Shown piece after piece: positions 15,422-23,015 of a DNA stretch of 33,432 bases (positions are counted from its first letter, which is position 1; each line of letters begins with the position of its first letter). Both the position numbers and the translations under genes were made by a program. The stretch spans positions 1 to 33,432 of the forward strand of contig JAPKCK010000012.1 in assembly GCA_028822985.1 (NCBI GenBank), in the 5' to 3' direction. The notes beneath the pieces are model-generated. The model saw only the letters and a list, made by a program, of their open reading frames with translations. It was not told the origin of the DNA and did not search any database. This DNA comes from Aquiluna sp. (lineage in GTDB: Bacteria; Actinomycetota; Actinomycetes; Actinomycetales; Microbacteriaceae).

Positions 15422-16140
15422 ACCCAGGTGAGATTGCGCTGAACGGGTCGATGCTCATTGCAGTTCCAGTTGCGCTGTTGGCAGGGATAGTCACCTTTAT
15501 TTCTCCTTGCGTCTTGCCTCTTGTTCCCGGTTATCTGGGCTATGTCTCAGGTTCCGCGAACACGAAGACTCGGGTTATGACTGGGGCGATCCTGTTTGTT
15601 TTGGGCTTTAGCGCGGTATTTGTCTCGCTCGGTGTGCTGGCAGGAACAGCCGGTCTGTTGGTACTGGTTAGAAACCCTTGGATCCAGGTGGTTTTGGGTT
15701 TGATGGTCGTTGTTTTTGGCTTTGCCATGATCGGTCAACTTGGGTTCTTGCAGCGTAACTTTAAGCTCAAACTAAGCCCCAAAATGGGCTTGGCTGGAGC
15801 TCCGTTTCTCGGCGTGGTCTTCGCGCTTGGATGGACGCCTTGCATTGGGCCGACCTTGTCGGCAGTTCTGGTTCTAGCCTCTGACACGGCGGACCCGTTG
15901 CGCGGGGGAATCCTAGCCACCGTTTATTCGTTGGGAATTGGGATTCCGTTTATTTTGATTGCGGCTGGGTTTGATTGGGCAAAAACTTCAGTTGGATTCA
16001 TAAAGCGTCACATCAGAACCTTCAATTTGATTGGTGGAGCAATGCTGATTGTGGTGGGAATCTTGCTTATGACAGGTCTGTGGTTGCGTTTCAATAATTG
16101 GCTTCAGGTGGTGACAAGTGGTATCCAGCTTCCTCTCTAG
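15418..16140 (+). CDS. ccdA: Cytochrome c biogenesis protein CcdA
   Basis: Carries reducing power from cytoplasmic thioredoxin across the membrane to the ResA-like protein. 240 residues, about six transmembrane helices. The two conserved redox Cys are Cys31 in F-I-S-P-C-V-L-P-L-V-P and Cys142 in L-G-W-T-P-C-I-G-P, each with the flanking prolines of the family. The GTG start overlaps the previous stop, and its last 23 bases overlap the resB reading frame, so all genes of this run are packed without gaps. Confidence 0.94.
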   Translation: MNPGEIALNGSMLIAVPVALLAGIVTFISPCVLPLVPGYLGYVSGSANTKTRVMTGAILFVLGFSAVFVSLGVLAGTAGLLVLVRNPWIQVVLGLMVVVFGFAMIGQLGFLQRNFKLKLSPKMGLAGAPFLGVVFALGWTPCIGPTLSAVLVLASDTADPLRGGILATVYSLGIGIPFILIAAGFDWAKTSVGFIKRHIRTFNLIGGAMLIVVGILLMTGLWLRFNNWLQVVTSGIQLPL

Positions 16141-17626
16141 GCTCTCGTTCTGGCCTCGATTCTTCTGGCGCCAGCTGACCTCGATGCGCAACGCGCTAAT
16201 ACTGCTGCTTCTCCTAGCCGTCGCAGCCGTGCCAGGCAGCGTATATCCGCAGAGAAGTGCGGATCCAAACGGCGTGAAAGTGTTTTACGATAACGAGCCG
16301 GAGCTTGCAGCCGTGCTCGACCAAATGCAACTGTTTGATGTTTATACATCTGTCTGGTTCTCGGCTATCTATATTTTGCTTTTTGTTTCGCTGGCTGGCT
16401 GCGTAATGCCAAGAACCAAGATTCACTTTGCGGCCCTGAGGGCTCGCCCGGTGCTGACCCCGAAGAACCTGAAACGGATGCCTGAGTATCTGAGCGAGGC
16501 TGGGGATTCATCGGTTCTTGAGAGTGCCATGGTCGTTCTGAAAAAGCGCGGATTCCGAGTTGAGCGCAAGCAAGACTCGATCAGCGCCGAGAAGGGCTAC
16601 GCAAAAGAAACGGGCAACTTGGTGTTTCATTACTCGCTGGTTGGGGTCCTCTTGGCCGTTGGCTTTGGAGGTGGATTTAGCTTCTCCGGTCAGCGAGTGC
16701 TGGTCGAGGGCGACACATTCGTCAATAACCTCGCAAGCTACGATTCATTTTCACCGGGCGCCCTGTTTGACGAGGGACAGCTGGAACCTTTCAGCTTGAC
16801 TCTGGACGAGTTCGATGTGGTGTACGACCTTGCTAACCGGGCGAACATTGGACAGCCAATCGATTTCGTTGCTTCGGTGTCGGCCGATTTCGGTCAGACA
16901 CAAACGACCGGCGATATTCGAGTGAATTATCCACTCGCGGCCCCGGGAGCGAACGTGTATTTGACTGGCAATGGGTTTGCACCCGTTGTAACTGTGTTTG
17001 ACGGCGATGGCAACATCTCTTACCAGGGACCAATTGTGTTTTTGCCGCAGGATTCAAACATGACCTCACTCGGTGTTATCAAGGCACCAGACGCTCTTCC
17101 TAAGCAACTGGGAATCATCGCCTTTTTCTATCCCACCGCAGAGAAGCTAACAACCGGCGCGTACACATCCATTTACCCCGACCCAATCGCGCCGCTGATG
17201 ACCATGAACGTCTACACCGGAAACTTAGGGCTGGATTCGGGAATCCCGAGAAACGCATATGCGTTGGACACGACAAGCATGGAAATGATTGCTGGCCGTG
17301 ACGGACCAGTGGCGGCTATCGAGCTCGAGGTCGGACAGTCGGCGGATCTGCCAGACGGCCTGGGTTCCGTAAGATTCGATGGCCTATTGCGATTTGCGTC
17401 ACTGGATGTCGCCCACAACCCGGGCGGAATCTGGGTGTTGCTCTTTGCAGCATTGAGCTTGGTGTCGCTAACGATGTCGCTGATGGTTCCCAGAAGAAGA
17501 GTGTGGGTGAGGCTAATCTCCAGTGACAGAATTGAGTTCGCAGCTTTATCAAGGCGGGATGATCCAAACTTGCCTCAGATGCTAGAAGAAATAGTTCAAG
17601 AAATTAGATCAGGGAGCAAGAAATGA
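16118..17626 (+). CDS. resB: Cytochrome c biogenesis protein ResB
   Basis: With CcsB forms the system II cytochrome c synthase that exports heme and joins it to apocytochrome. 502 residues. Three hydrophobic helices lie in the first 190 residues (about 24-41, 76-93 and 165-183), then a large external domain (about 190-430), then a last helix and a cytoplasmic tail. Family landmarks are the F-W-R-Q-L-T-S-M-R-N-A-L start, G-S-V-Y-P-Q-R, the F-D-V-Y-T-S-V-W-F segment and the R-V-L-V-E-G-D segment. GTG 16118 lies 23 bases inside ccdA; ATG 16184 would be a shorter alternative but would cut into the conserved first helix region. Confidence 0.92.
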   Translation: MVSSFLSRLSFWPRFFWRQLTSMRNALILLLLLAVAAVPGSVYPQRSADPNGVKVFYDNEPELAAVLDQMQLFDVYTSVWFSAIYILLFVSLAGCVMPRTKIHFAALRARPVLTPKNLKRMPEYLSEAGDSSVLESAMVVLKKRGFRVERKQDSISAEKGYAKETGNLVFHYSLVGVLLAVGFGGGFSFSGQRVLVEGDTFVNNLASYDSFSPGALFDEGQLEPFSLTLDEFDVVYDLANRANIGQPIDFVASVSADFGQTQTTGDIRVNYPLAAPGANVYLTGNGFAPVVTVFDGDGNISYQGPIVFLPQDSNMTSLGVIKAPDALPKQLGIIAFFYPTAEKLTTGAYTSIYPDPIAPLMTMNVYTGNLGLDSGIPRNAYALDTTSMEMIAGRDGPVAAIELEVGQSADLPDGLGSVRFDGLLRFASLDVAHNPGGIWVLLFAALSLVSLTMSLMVPRRRVWVRLISSDRIEFAALSRRDDPNLPQMLEEIVQEIRSGSKK

Positions 17627-18555
17627 CCGAAGTCGTCCTAAACGAGCCGCTATCGCAATTGTCGCTGCTCTTTGTCTCATCGGCGCTCGCCTTCTTGGCG
17701 CTCGCACTAGTGCTTTTTTCCTTCCAACTAGTGAAACTTTCAACCGTAGAGGCAGTCAGTTCGGAAGCTAAGGCCGCGCGTGGTGGGTCGACAATGGTTG
17801 TTGAGAAAATCGCCACTGACAAAATGACGGCCACTGAGCGCGCGGGCTTTATTCTTCTTTGGGTCTCGACCGCCATCTTGGGCGTCGGGGTTGTGCTCCG
17901 AGGAGTTGCCGCTGGCCGCGTGCCATGGGCAAACATGTACGAGTTTTCCATCAGCGGTGCTTTTTTGATTTTGTTGGTTTATCTAACCGCTCTAAAAATC
18001 AAGGACCTACGCTTCATTGCAACCTTTATTACGGGCTTTGCTCTCATCACTGTTTTTGCCGCAGTTTCGCTGTTTTACGTCGAGGTCCAAACAATCATGC
18101 CGGCTCTGCAGAGTTACTGGCTAGTAATTCACGTTGTGGTCGCGATTATGGCAACCGGCTTCTTGGCGGTTGCAGCCGGGATGCATATCGCTTATCTATT
18201 GAAGGCATCCGGTCGCGGAAAGAAACTGTTTAGCCACTTTCCGGAGCTACTTCAGCTCGAGCGGATCGCGTATCGGTTTAATGTCGTGGGGTTCGTGCTC
18301 TGGAGCTTCACTTTGATTGCGGGTGCGGTCTGGGCCGAGCGCGCATGGCACCGCTACTGGGGTTGGGACACCAAAGAGGTCTGGACTTTCATTATTTGGG
18401 TGCTTTACGCCGGTTACTTGCACGCAATGGCCACCAGGGGCTGGAATGGCAAGCGGGCCGCATGGCTTGGATTGGTGGCGTTCTTGTCTGTGATTTTCAA
18501 CTTCACGATTGTTAATCTATTTTTCAAGGGCCTACACGTCTACTCGGGCCTATAA
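17623..18555 (+). CDS. ccsB: Cytochrome c biogenesis protein CcsB (CcsA/ResC type)
   Basis: Membrane partner of ResB that carries heme to the outside. 310 residues, about eight hydrophobic segments. The external heme-handling W-G-W-D motif sits at 246-249 in R-Y-W-G-W-D-T-K-E-V-W. The P-W-A-N-M-Y-E-F segment (101-108) and the likely heme-ligand histidines (His170 in V-I-H-V-V and His267 in Y-L-H-A-M) are in place. ATG 17623 overlaps the resB stop (ATGA). The last six bases overlap the end of menC on the opposite strand. Confidence 0.94.
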   Translation: MTEVVLNEPLSQLSLLFVSSALAFLALALVLFSFQLVKLSTVEAVSSEAKAARGGSTMVVEKIATDKMTATERAGFILLWVSTAILGVGVVLRGVAAGRVPWANMYEFSISGAFLILLVYLTALKIKDLRFIATFITGFALITVFAAVSLFYVEVQTIMPALQSYWLVIHVVVAIMATGFLAVAAGMHIAYLLKASGRGKKLFSHFPELLQLERIAYRFNVVGFVLWSFTLIAGAVWAERAWHRYWGWDTKEVWTFIIWVLYAGYLHAMATRGWNGKRAAWLGLVAFLSVIFNFTIVNLFFKGLHVYSGL

Positions 18556-19518
18556 AAGTTTCAGGCAGCGATCTAGTCGTTGTTGCCACCAGATCTTGCG
18601 CTCGCTCTCAACCGCTAGCTCACTGACTAGGCCGGCATCAACGTCTGGCTCGTCAAGCTCTAGGTAGCCATTTACTGCAATCAGGGGATTGCGAGAAATG
18701 TCCTTGGCCATCAGTGATGCAGTTCCAAGGCCGCAGTCGAAGTCAAGGTTTGGCAAGCTGGCCGCCAAGTGCAGGCCGTGTGAGATGCCGATGCTGCTCT
18801 CTAGGGCCGAGCTCACGACACTTTCCAGGCCCGACTCTGAGGCGATTGCCAGCGATCTCTTGATGCCACCAAGCGGTTGGACCTTCAAAACTGCTATGTC
18901 GGCGGCACCGGCTACTGCAACTTGTAAGGGGTCGCTTTGTTTGCGAATCGACTCATCGGCAGCAATCTTCATTTGGATTTCAGCCGTAGCTATTTGCTGG
19001 CGAAGTTCCACTAGCTCATCGATGCTTGCAACCGGTTGTTCAAAGTATTCAATCGGCAAATGGGCAATTGCTTTAATAATTTTCATTGCCTGTGCCACAG
19101 AATAATTTCCGTTGGCATCAAGTCTGAGGCTCGCATCCGGAAAGCTTTTGTGGGCCTGGGCTATTCGGGCTAAATCCTGATCTAGGTCCTGGCCGGCTTC
19201 TGCAACTTTTATTTTTATGGTTCGAAACTGGCCGAAGGCTTGAAGGGTTTCGACAACTTGATCAGGCCTGACTGCTGGAAGGGTCGCATTTATCGGTATC
19301 AGCTGCCTTACCGGAATTGGAAGCGGATCATTCGCAAACTCAAGGGCCGCCTTCAACCAGGTCGAAGCCTCATCATCGCCGTATTCTAAAAATGGCGAGA
19401 ATTCGCTGTAGCGCCGGGAGCCTTTAAAAATAAGCGCCTCTCGGTACTCGATTCCTCGGAACCTAGAGCGCAGCGGCAGTCTTACTACCGACACTTGAGT
19501 TATTTGAATGCTCTCCAC
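18550..19518 (-). CDS. menC: o-Succinylbenzoate synthase
   Basis: Dehydrates SHCHC to o-succinylbenzoate in menaquinone synthesis. 322 residues of the enolase superfamily, MLE subgroup, with all expected residues: the K-x-K pair (Lys102, Lys104) in I-K-I-K-V, metal ligands Asp134 in R-L-D-A-N, Glu160 in F-E-Q-P and Asp188 in A-A-D-E-S, and the second catalytic Lys212 in L-K-V-Q-P. The start is GTG 19518, with TAGACT seven bases upstream. It is divergent from menB with only 18 bases between start codons, and its 3' end overlaps ccsB by six bases. Confidence 0.93.
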   Translation of the reverse strand: MESIQITQVSVVRLPLRSRFRGIEYREALIFKGSRRYSEFSPFLEYGDDEASTWLKAALEFANDPLPIPVRQLIPINATLPAVRPDQVVETLQAFGQFRTIKIKVAEAGQDLDQDLARIAQAHKSFPDASLRLDANGNYSVAQAMKIIKAIAHLPIEYFEQPVASIDELVELRQQIATAEIQMKIAADESIRKQSDPLQVAVAGAADIAVLKVQPLGGIKRSLAIASESGLESVVSSALESSIGISHGLHLAASLPNLDFDCGLGTASLMAKDISRNPLIAVNGYLELDEPDVDAGLVSELAVESERKIWWQQRLDRCLKLL

Positions 19519-19524
19519 GAGGAT

Positions 19525-19530
19525 TAGTCT
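19525..19530 (+). promoter_or_regulatory. -10 box, leaderless-type promoter of menB
   Basis: TAGTCT, six bases before ATG 19537. A weak TTTGAA lies 16 bases further upstream as a possible -35. It overlaps the opposite menC -10 box by five bases. Confidence 0.55.
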
Positions 19531-19531
19531 A
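19526..19531 (-). promoter_or_regulatory. -10 box, leaderless-type promoter of menC
   Basis: TAGACT on the minus strand, seven bases before GTG 19518. It shares five base pairs with the menB box, so two polymerases could not open both at once. Confidence 0.5.
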
Positions 19532-19536
19532 GGTCT

Positions 19537-20421
19537 ATGACAAAACCAGTTTCAGAGCTGTTTGATCCGGAAATCTGGATGACGGTACCGGGGTTCGAGG
19601 ACCTGACCGACATCAGTTACCACGCGCACAAGCAATTTGGCGTTGTCCGGGTGGGTTTCTCTAGGCCCGAGGTCAGAAACGCTTTCAGACCCCAAACCGT
19701 TGACGAGCTTTACCGAGCACTTGATCACGCGCGCTGTCAGGCAAATGTTGGAGTGGTGCTACTAACCGGTAATGGTCCGAGTCAAAAAGATGGCGGCTGG
19801 GCTTTCTGCTCCGGCGGCGACCAGTCGGTGCGCGGCAAAGCGGGCTACGAGTATGCCGAGGGTTCTGCGGGCAGACTTCACATTTTGGAAGTTCAACGGT
19901 TGATTCGATTTATGCCCAAGGTTGTAATCGCGCTGGTAAGCGGCTGGGCCGCCGGCGGAGGGCATTCTTTGAACGTGGTTGCAGATCTTTCAATCGCATC
20001 TAAGGAGCATGCAAAGTTCAAACAGACCGACGCTGATGTCGGCAGCTTTGATGCCGGCTATGGTTCGGCGTACTTGGCCAAGCAGACTGGCCAAAAATTT
20101 GCCCGAGAAATCTTTTTTCTGGGTGCGACCTACGATGCCGACCGAGCCTATGAAATGGGCGTTGTCAACAAAGTGGTACCCCACGCTGATCTGGAGACCG
20201 CAGGCTTGGAATGGGCAAAGGAAATTCTTGGAAAGTCACCGACAGCAATTCGTATGCTCAAGTACGCAATGAATGCCGTCGATGACGGACTAGTTGGTCA
20301 GCAATTATTTGCTGGGGAGGCCACCAGGCTCGCTTACGGAACCGACGAAGCAAACGAGGGCAAGAATGCCTTCTTGGAAAAGCGCAAACCTGATTGGTCC
20401 TCGTTCCCCTGGCACTACTGA
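19537..20421 (+). CDS. menB: 1,4-Dihydroxy-2-naphthoyl-CoA synthase
   Basis: Ring closure of o-succinylbenzoyl-CoA to DHNA-CoA. 294 residues of the crotonase fold. It shows R-P-E-V-R-N-A-F-R-P (about 44-53) in the CoA region, the oxyanion-hole segments F-C-S-G-G-D-Q and S-G-W-A-A-G-G-G-H, and the MenB-specific D-V-G-S-F-D-A-G-Y-G (about 167-176) that carries active-site residues. ATG 19537 follows a TAGTCT box at the leaderless distance. The stop TGA shares one base with the menE ATG. Confidence 0.96.
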   Translation: MTKPVSELFDPEIWMTVPGFEDLTDISYHAHKQFGVVRVGFSRPEVRNAFRPQTVDELYRALDHARCQANVGVVLLTGNGPSQKDGGWAFCSGGDQSVRGKAGYEYAEGSAGRLHILEVQRLIRFMPKVVIALVSGWAAGGGHSLNVVADLSIASKEHAKFKQTDADVGSFDAGYGSAYLAKQTGQKFAREIFFLGATYDADRAYEMGVVNKVVPHADLETAGLEWAKEILGKSPTAIRMLKYAMNAVDDGLVGQQLFAGEATRLAYGTDEANEGKNAFLEKRKPDWSSFPWHY

Positions 20422-21512
20422 TGAAGCCAACTCTTACTGTTAGCGCGAGTGATCCATTCGCGGTCCTGAAGATGATGACTAATGTATTTGACGGTCAGGT
20501 CGCAGGTTTCGTCTCGCCCCCGGAGATAACGGGAGTTGGTGTTGATTTTGAACCGGTGCCATCACAGGTTTCTGATGACGTCGGCCTGATTGTCGAATCA
20601 TCCGGATCAACCGGAAGACCAAAGCGAATTGAAATCTCGTTGGCTGGGCTTATAGCAAGTGCTGATGCGTCAGCAAAGTTCCTCGGTGGCCATGGTCAGT
20701 GGCTCCTTGCTCTTCCCGCCAATTACATTGCGGGAGCAAACGTGCTGTTCAGGTCCGTTGTCGCAGACACCCAGCCGGTGATCCAAAACACTCGGGTGCC
20801 CTTCTCGGCCGAAGGTTTTCTGAACTCGGTTTCTCTAATGCGAGGCAGCAAGCGCTACACATCATTGGTTCCAGCACAGCTTGATCGATTGTCGGCCCTT
20901 ATCGATTTCGAATCTCAAGACAGTGGAATCATCGCCGCGCTTCAAAGTTTCGATGCGATCTTGATTGGGGGGCAGATACCAAACCCCTCGGTCGTTGAAT
21001 CACTAAAGGGGCGCGGCGTGAAGCTGGTTGAAAGCTACGGGATGGCCGAAACAAGTGGCGGCTGCGTTTACGACGGCCAGGCCCTTGAGGGAGTAAATCT
21101 TGAAATCATTGACGGCAAGGTCGCAGTTTCCGGGCCAGTGCTTGCAAACGGGATTGGCGAAAAGTTTCTAAGTTCCGATTTAGGCGAAATAGTGAACGGG
21201 CGCCTAAAGATTATAGGTAGGGCGGATCGAGTAATAGTTTCCGGTGGCAAAAAGGTGTCTCTCGATGATGTCGAGGCTAAGGTTGCGGCCCAAGAGGGCG
21301 TCACGGAGGTCATTGCGGTTGCACTTGATTCGAAGTGGGGTCAATCGGTCGGTCTGGTTTTGGCCGTGAGTAATGGTTTCGACGAGTTAAGGCTTCAAGG
21401 AATGCTTTTGGGCCCGGCGAAACCGATTGCGGTGCAAAAGGTTAGCCAAGTCCCGAGGCTGACGAGCGGCAAACCTGACTATCAGGCTGCCAGGGCGCTG
21501 TTGGCAGATTAG
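20421..21512 (+). CDS. menE: o-Succinylbenzoate-CoA ligase
   Basis: Activates o-succinylbenzoate with ATP and CoA. 363 residues, short for the adenylate-forming family but usual, as I recall, for actinobacterial MenE. Visible motifs: the phosphate loop E-S-S-G-S-T-G-R-P-K-R (about 56-66), Y-G-M-A-E-T-S-G (about 205-212), G-R-A-D-R-V-I-V-S-G-G-K-K-V (about 262-275), and a C-terminal S-G-K-P-D with the catalytic Lys. I take ATG 20421, which overlaps the menB stop (TGATG). A GTG at 20394 in the same frame would lie inside menB and add nine residues without support. Confidence 0.93.
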   Translation: MKPTLTVSASDPFAVLKMMTNVFDGQVAGFVSPPEITGVGVDFEPVPSQVSDDVGLIVESSGSTGRPKRIEISLAGLIASADASAKFLGGHGQWLLALPANYIAGANVLFRSVVADTQPVIQNTRVPFSAEGFLNSVSLMRGSKRYTSLVPAQLDRLSALIDFESQDSGIIAALQSFDAILIGGQIPNPSVVESLKGRGVKLVESYGMAETSGGCVYDGQALEGVNLEIIDGKVAVSGPVLANGIGEKFLSSDLGEIVNGRLKIIGRADRVIVSGGKKVSLDDVEAKVAAQEGVTEVIAVALDSKWGQSVGLVLAVSNGFDELRLQGMLLGPAKPIAVQKVSQVPRLTSGKPDYQAARALLAD

Positions 21513-21515
21513 TCT
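21510..21515 (+). promoter_or_regulatory. -10 box, possible leaderless-type promoter of menA
   Basis: TAGTCT, containing the menE stop codon, seven bases before ATG 21523. No ribosome site is seen in the A/T-rich spacer, so menA may have its own promoter besides read-through from menB. Confidence 0.4.
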
Positions 21516-21522
21516 TTATAAA

Positions 21523-22407
21523 ATGTCAACTGTAAAACTGTGGATTGAAGGCGCTCGGCTGAGAACGCTCCCGCTAGCCATCGCACCGATCATTCTCGGA
21601 AGCGCAACCGCTGCATCGCTTGGTTCTTTTGATTTACTTCTTTCGATTCTGGCTCTACTCGTTGCACTGTCTCTGCAGGTCGGCGTGAATTACGCAAACG
21701 ATTACTCCGATGGCATTCGAGGTACCGACGAAAACAGAGTTGGGCCGCTCAGGCTCACTGGATCGGGCTCGGCAAAACCGGGATCAGTAAAAATAGCCGC
21801 CTTTGCAAGCTTTGGGTTTGCAGGTCTCGTTGGTCTGGCAGTTGTTCTACTGACCGGCCAGTGGTTTTTGGTTTTGATTGGCCTCGCCGCAATCGTCGCT
21901 GCTTGGTTCTACACCGGGGGTAAAAACCCCTACGGCTATGCGGGACTCGGCGAGATTGCCGTTTTTGTGTTTTTTGGCCTCGTTGCAACGGCCGGCACTA
22001 ATTTTATTCAGACTGGCTTCGTTGACCCGCTTGCGGTTCTAGTCGGTGGAGCATACGGCCTCTATGCATCGGCCGTCTTGATGGTCAACAACATCAGAGA
22101 CATAAAGACCGACAAGGAATCTGGAAAAATCACCGTTGCCGTGAGGTTGGGGGAGAAGAATTCTCGCCGGTTGTTTATCTGGATGCTTTGGATTCCAGTT
22201 TTGATAAACCTAATGCTGGTTTTGGTCTACCCAGCGACACTTTTGGGGCTTGTGAACCTTCTACTTGTTATTCCTGCAACACTGATTGCACTTGATGGCA
22301 GAGGGGCAAAGGAGCTTATTACTGCTCTGAAACTTGCAAGCTTTGCGGGCTTAGGCTTTGGGGTCTTGGTCGGCGCCGGGATCTTTTTTGTCAGCTTCGG
22401 CTTCTGA
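21523..22407 (+). CDS. menA: 1,4-Dihydroxy-2-naphthoate polyprenyltransferase
   Basis: Joins the isoprenoid tail to DHNA in the membrane. 294 residues with eight to nine hydrophobic helices (UbiA superfamily). The first Asp-rich motif is N-Y-A-N-D-Y-S-D-G-I-R-G-T-D (about 57-70) and the second is D-I-K-T-D-K-E-S-G-K (about 192-201), both needed for magnesium and diphosphate binding. The product of the polyprenyl synthase at 26833-27831 should be its substrate. The last 57 bases overlap the DUF4229 gene on the other strand. Confidence 0.94.
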   Translation: MSTVKLWIEGARLRTLPLAIAPIILGSATAASLGSFDLLLSILALLVALSLQVGVNYANDYSDGIRGTDENRVGPLRLTGSGSAKPGSVKIAAFASFGFAGLVGLAVVLLTGQWFLVLIGLAAIVAAWFYTGGKNPYGYAGLGEIAVFVFFGLVATAGTNFIQTGFVDPLAVLVGGAYGLYASAVLMVNNIRDIKTDKESGKITVAVRLGEKNSRRLFIWMLWIPVLINLMLVLVYPATLLGLVNLLLVIPATLIALDGRGAKELITALKLASFAGLGFGVLVGAGIFFVSFGF

Positions 22408-22662
22408 ATCCATTAGATCGTTCTCGAGATCGTTCTCTTTATCCTCGTAGGTTCCGGAGGCATTTCGGGCCAATTTTTCAGCCACAGATTGGCTCATGGC
22501 CTTCCGCTGTCTATCCAAAAACACAAGTGAAATTGCAAAAGAGACCGCCGCGGCAATAATTGCGGCAAAGAATGTGTTGAACTGCAGAGCAAGAAGGGCG
22601 AGAAATACGCCTGTAAATAAGCTGAGACGAATTAGTGTGTAGCTGAGCCAAGGGTTTTTCAC
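22351..22662 (-). CDS. DUF4229-like small membrane protein
   Basis: 103 residues: two hydrophobic helices (about 12-27 and 29-48) followed by a basic stretch D-R-Q-R-K-A and a strongly acidic, Asp/Glu-rich tail. The length, the K-N-P-W-L-S-Y-T-L-I-R-L-S-L-F start and the place inside an actinobacterial menaquinone cluster fit DUF4229; the function is unknown. Although it overlaps the end of menA by 57 bases, the start is well supported: GTG 22662 follows TAAACT by exactly six bases. The overlapped part encodes the low-complexity tail, the less constrained end. Confidence 0.75.
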   Translation of the reverse strand: MKNPWLSYTLIRLSLFTGVFLALLALQFNTFFAAIIAAAVSFAISLVFLDRQRKAMSQSVAEKLARNASGTYEDKENDLENDLMDSEAEADKKDPGADQDPKA

Positions 22663-22668
22663 CTCATC

Positions 22669-22674
22669 AGTTTA
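22669..22674 (-). promoter_or_regulatory. -10 box, leaderless-type promoter of the DUF4229 gene
   Basis: TAAACT on the minus strand, six bases before GTG 22662. Confidence 0.5.
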
Positions 22675-22691
22675 GGCTCAGCTTGGTGAAC

Positions 22692-22697
22692 TAGGGT
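22692..22697 (+). promoter_or_regulatory. -10 box, leaderless-type promoter of the PLDc_N gene and menD
   Basis: TAGGGT, six bases before ATG 22704. The spacer GGAGTT could also act as a weak ribosome site. Confidence 0.45.
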
Positions 22698-22703
22698 GGA
22701 GTT

Positions 22704-23015
22704 ATGACGAGAGTGGCTATAGGAACGTTGGGATTTTTAATAATCTGGACTATTTTCACGACGGTTTTTGCAGCAAGTGCGGACAAGTCTGAAGTGAGAT
22801 TATTGCCGAAATGGGCTTGGGTTGTGCTTTGCGCCCTGCTGCCATTTTTCGGTGGACTTCTTTATCTAATGGTGGGAAGACCTCTGCGAAATAATCAGGG
22901 ACCATCATCGGGGGGCCGAGGACGAGTAATTGCACCGGATGACGACCCAAATTTCCTGAGGGATATTTCAAAATTTATGCGCAATAAAGATCAAGACGAC
23001 AAAGACAAGAAGTGA
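22704..23015 (+). CDS. PLDc_N-domain small membrane protein
   Basis: 103 residues with two hydrophobic helices (about 4-23 and 35-54). The L-P-K-W-A-W-V-V-L-C-A-L-L-P-F-F-G-G-L-L-Y segment, then G-R-P, is the phospholipase D N-terminal membrane domain, here without any catalytic HKD domain. A charged Lys/Asp-rich tail follows. Such stand-alone domains are common near menaquinone genes in actinobacteria; the role is unknown. Its TGA overlaps the GTG of menD (GTGA), so the two are translated together. Confidence 0.85.
   Translation: MTRVAIGTLGFLIIWTIFTTVFAASADKSEVRLLPKWAWVVLCALLPFFGGLLYLMVGRPLRNNQGPSSGGRGRVIAPDDDPNFLRDISKFMRNKDQDDKDKK

Noticed and set aside
18533-18556. Hairpin at the ccsB/menC junction
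   Set aside because: The two GGGCCTA copies are direct repeats, not inverted, so no stem forms.
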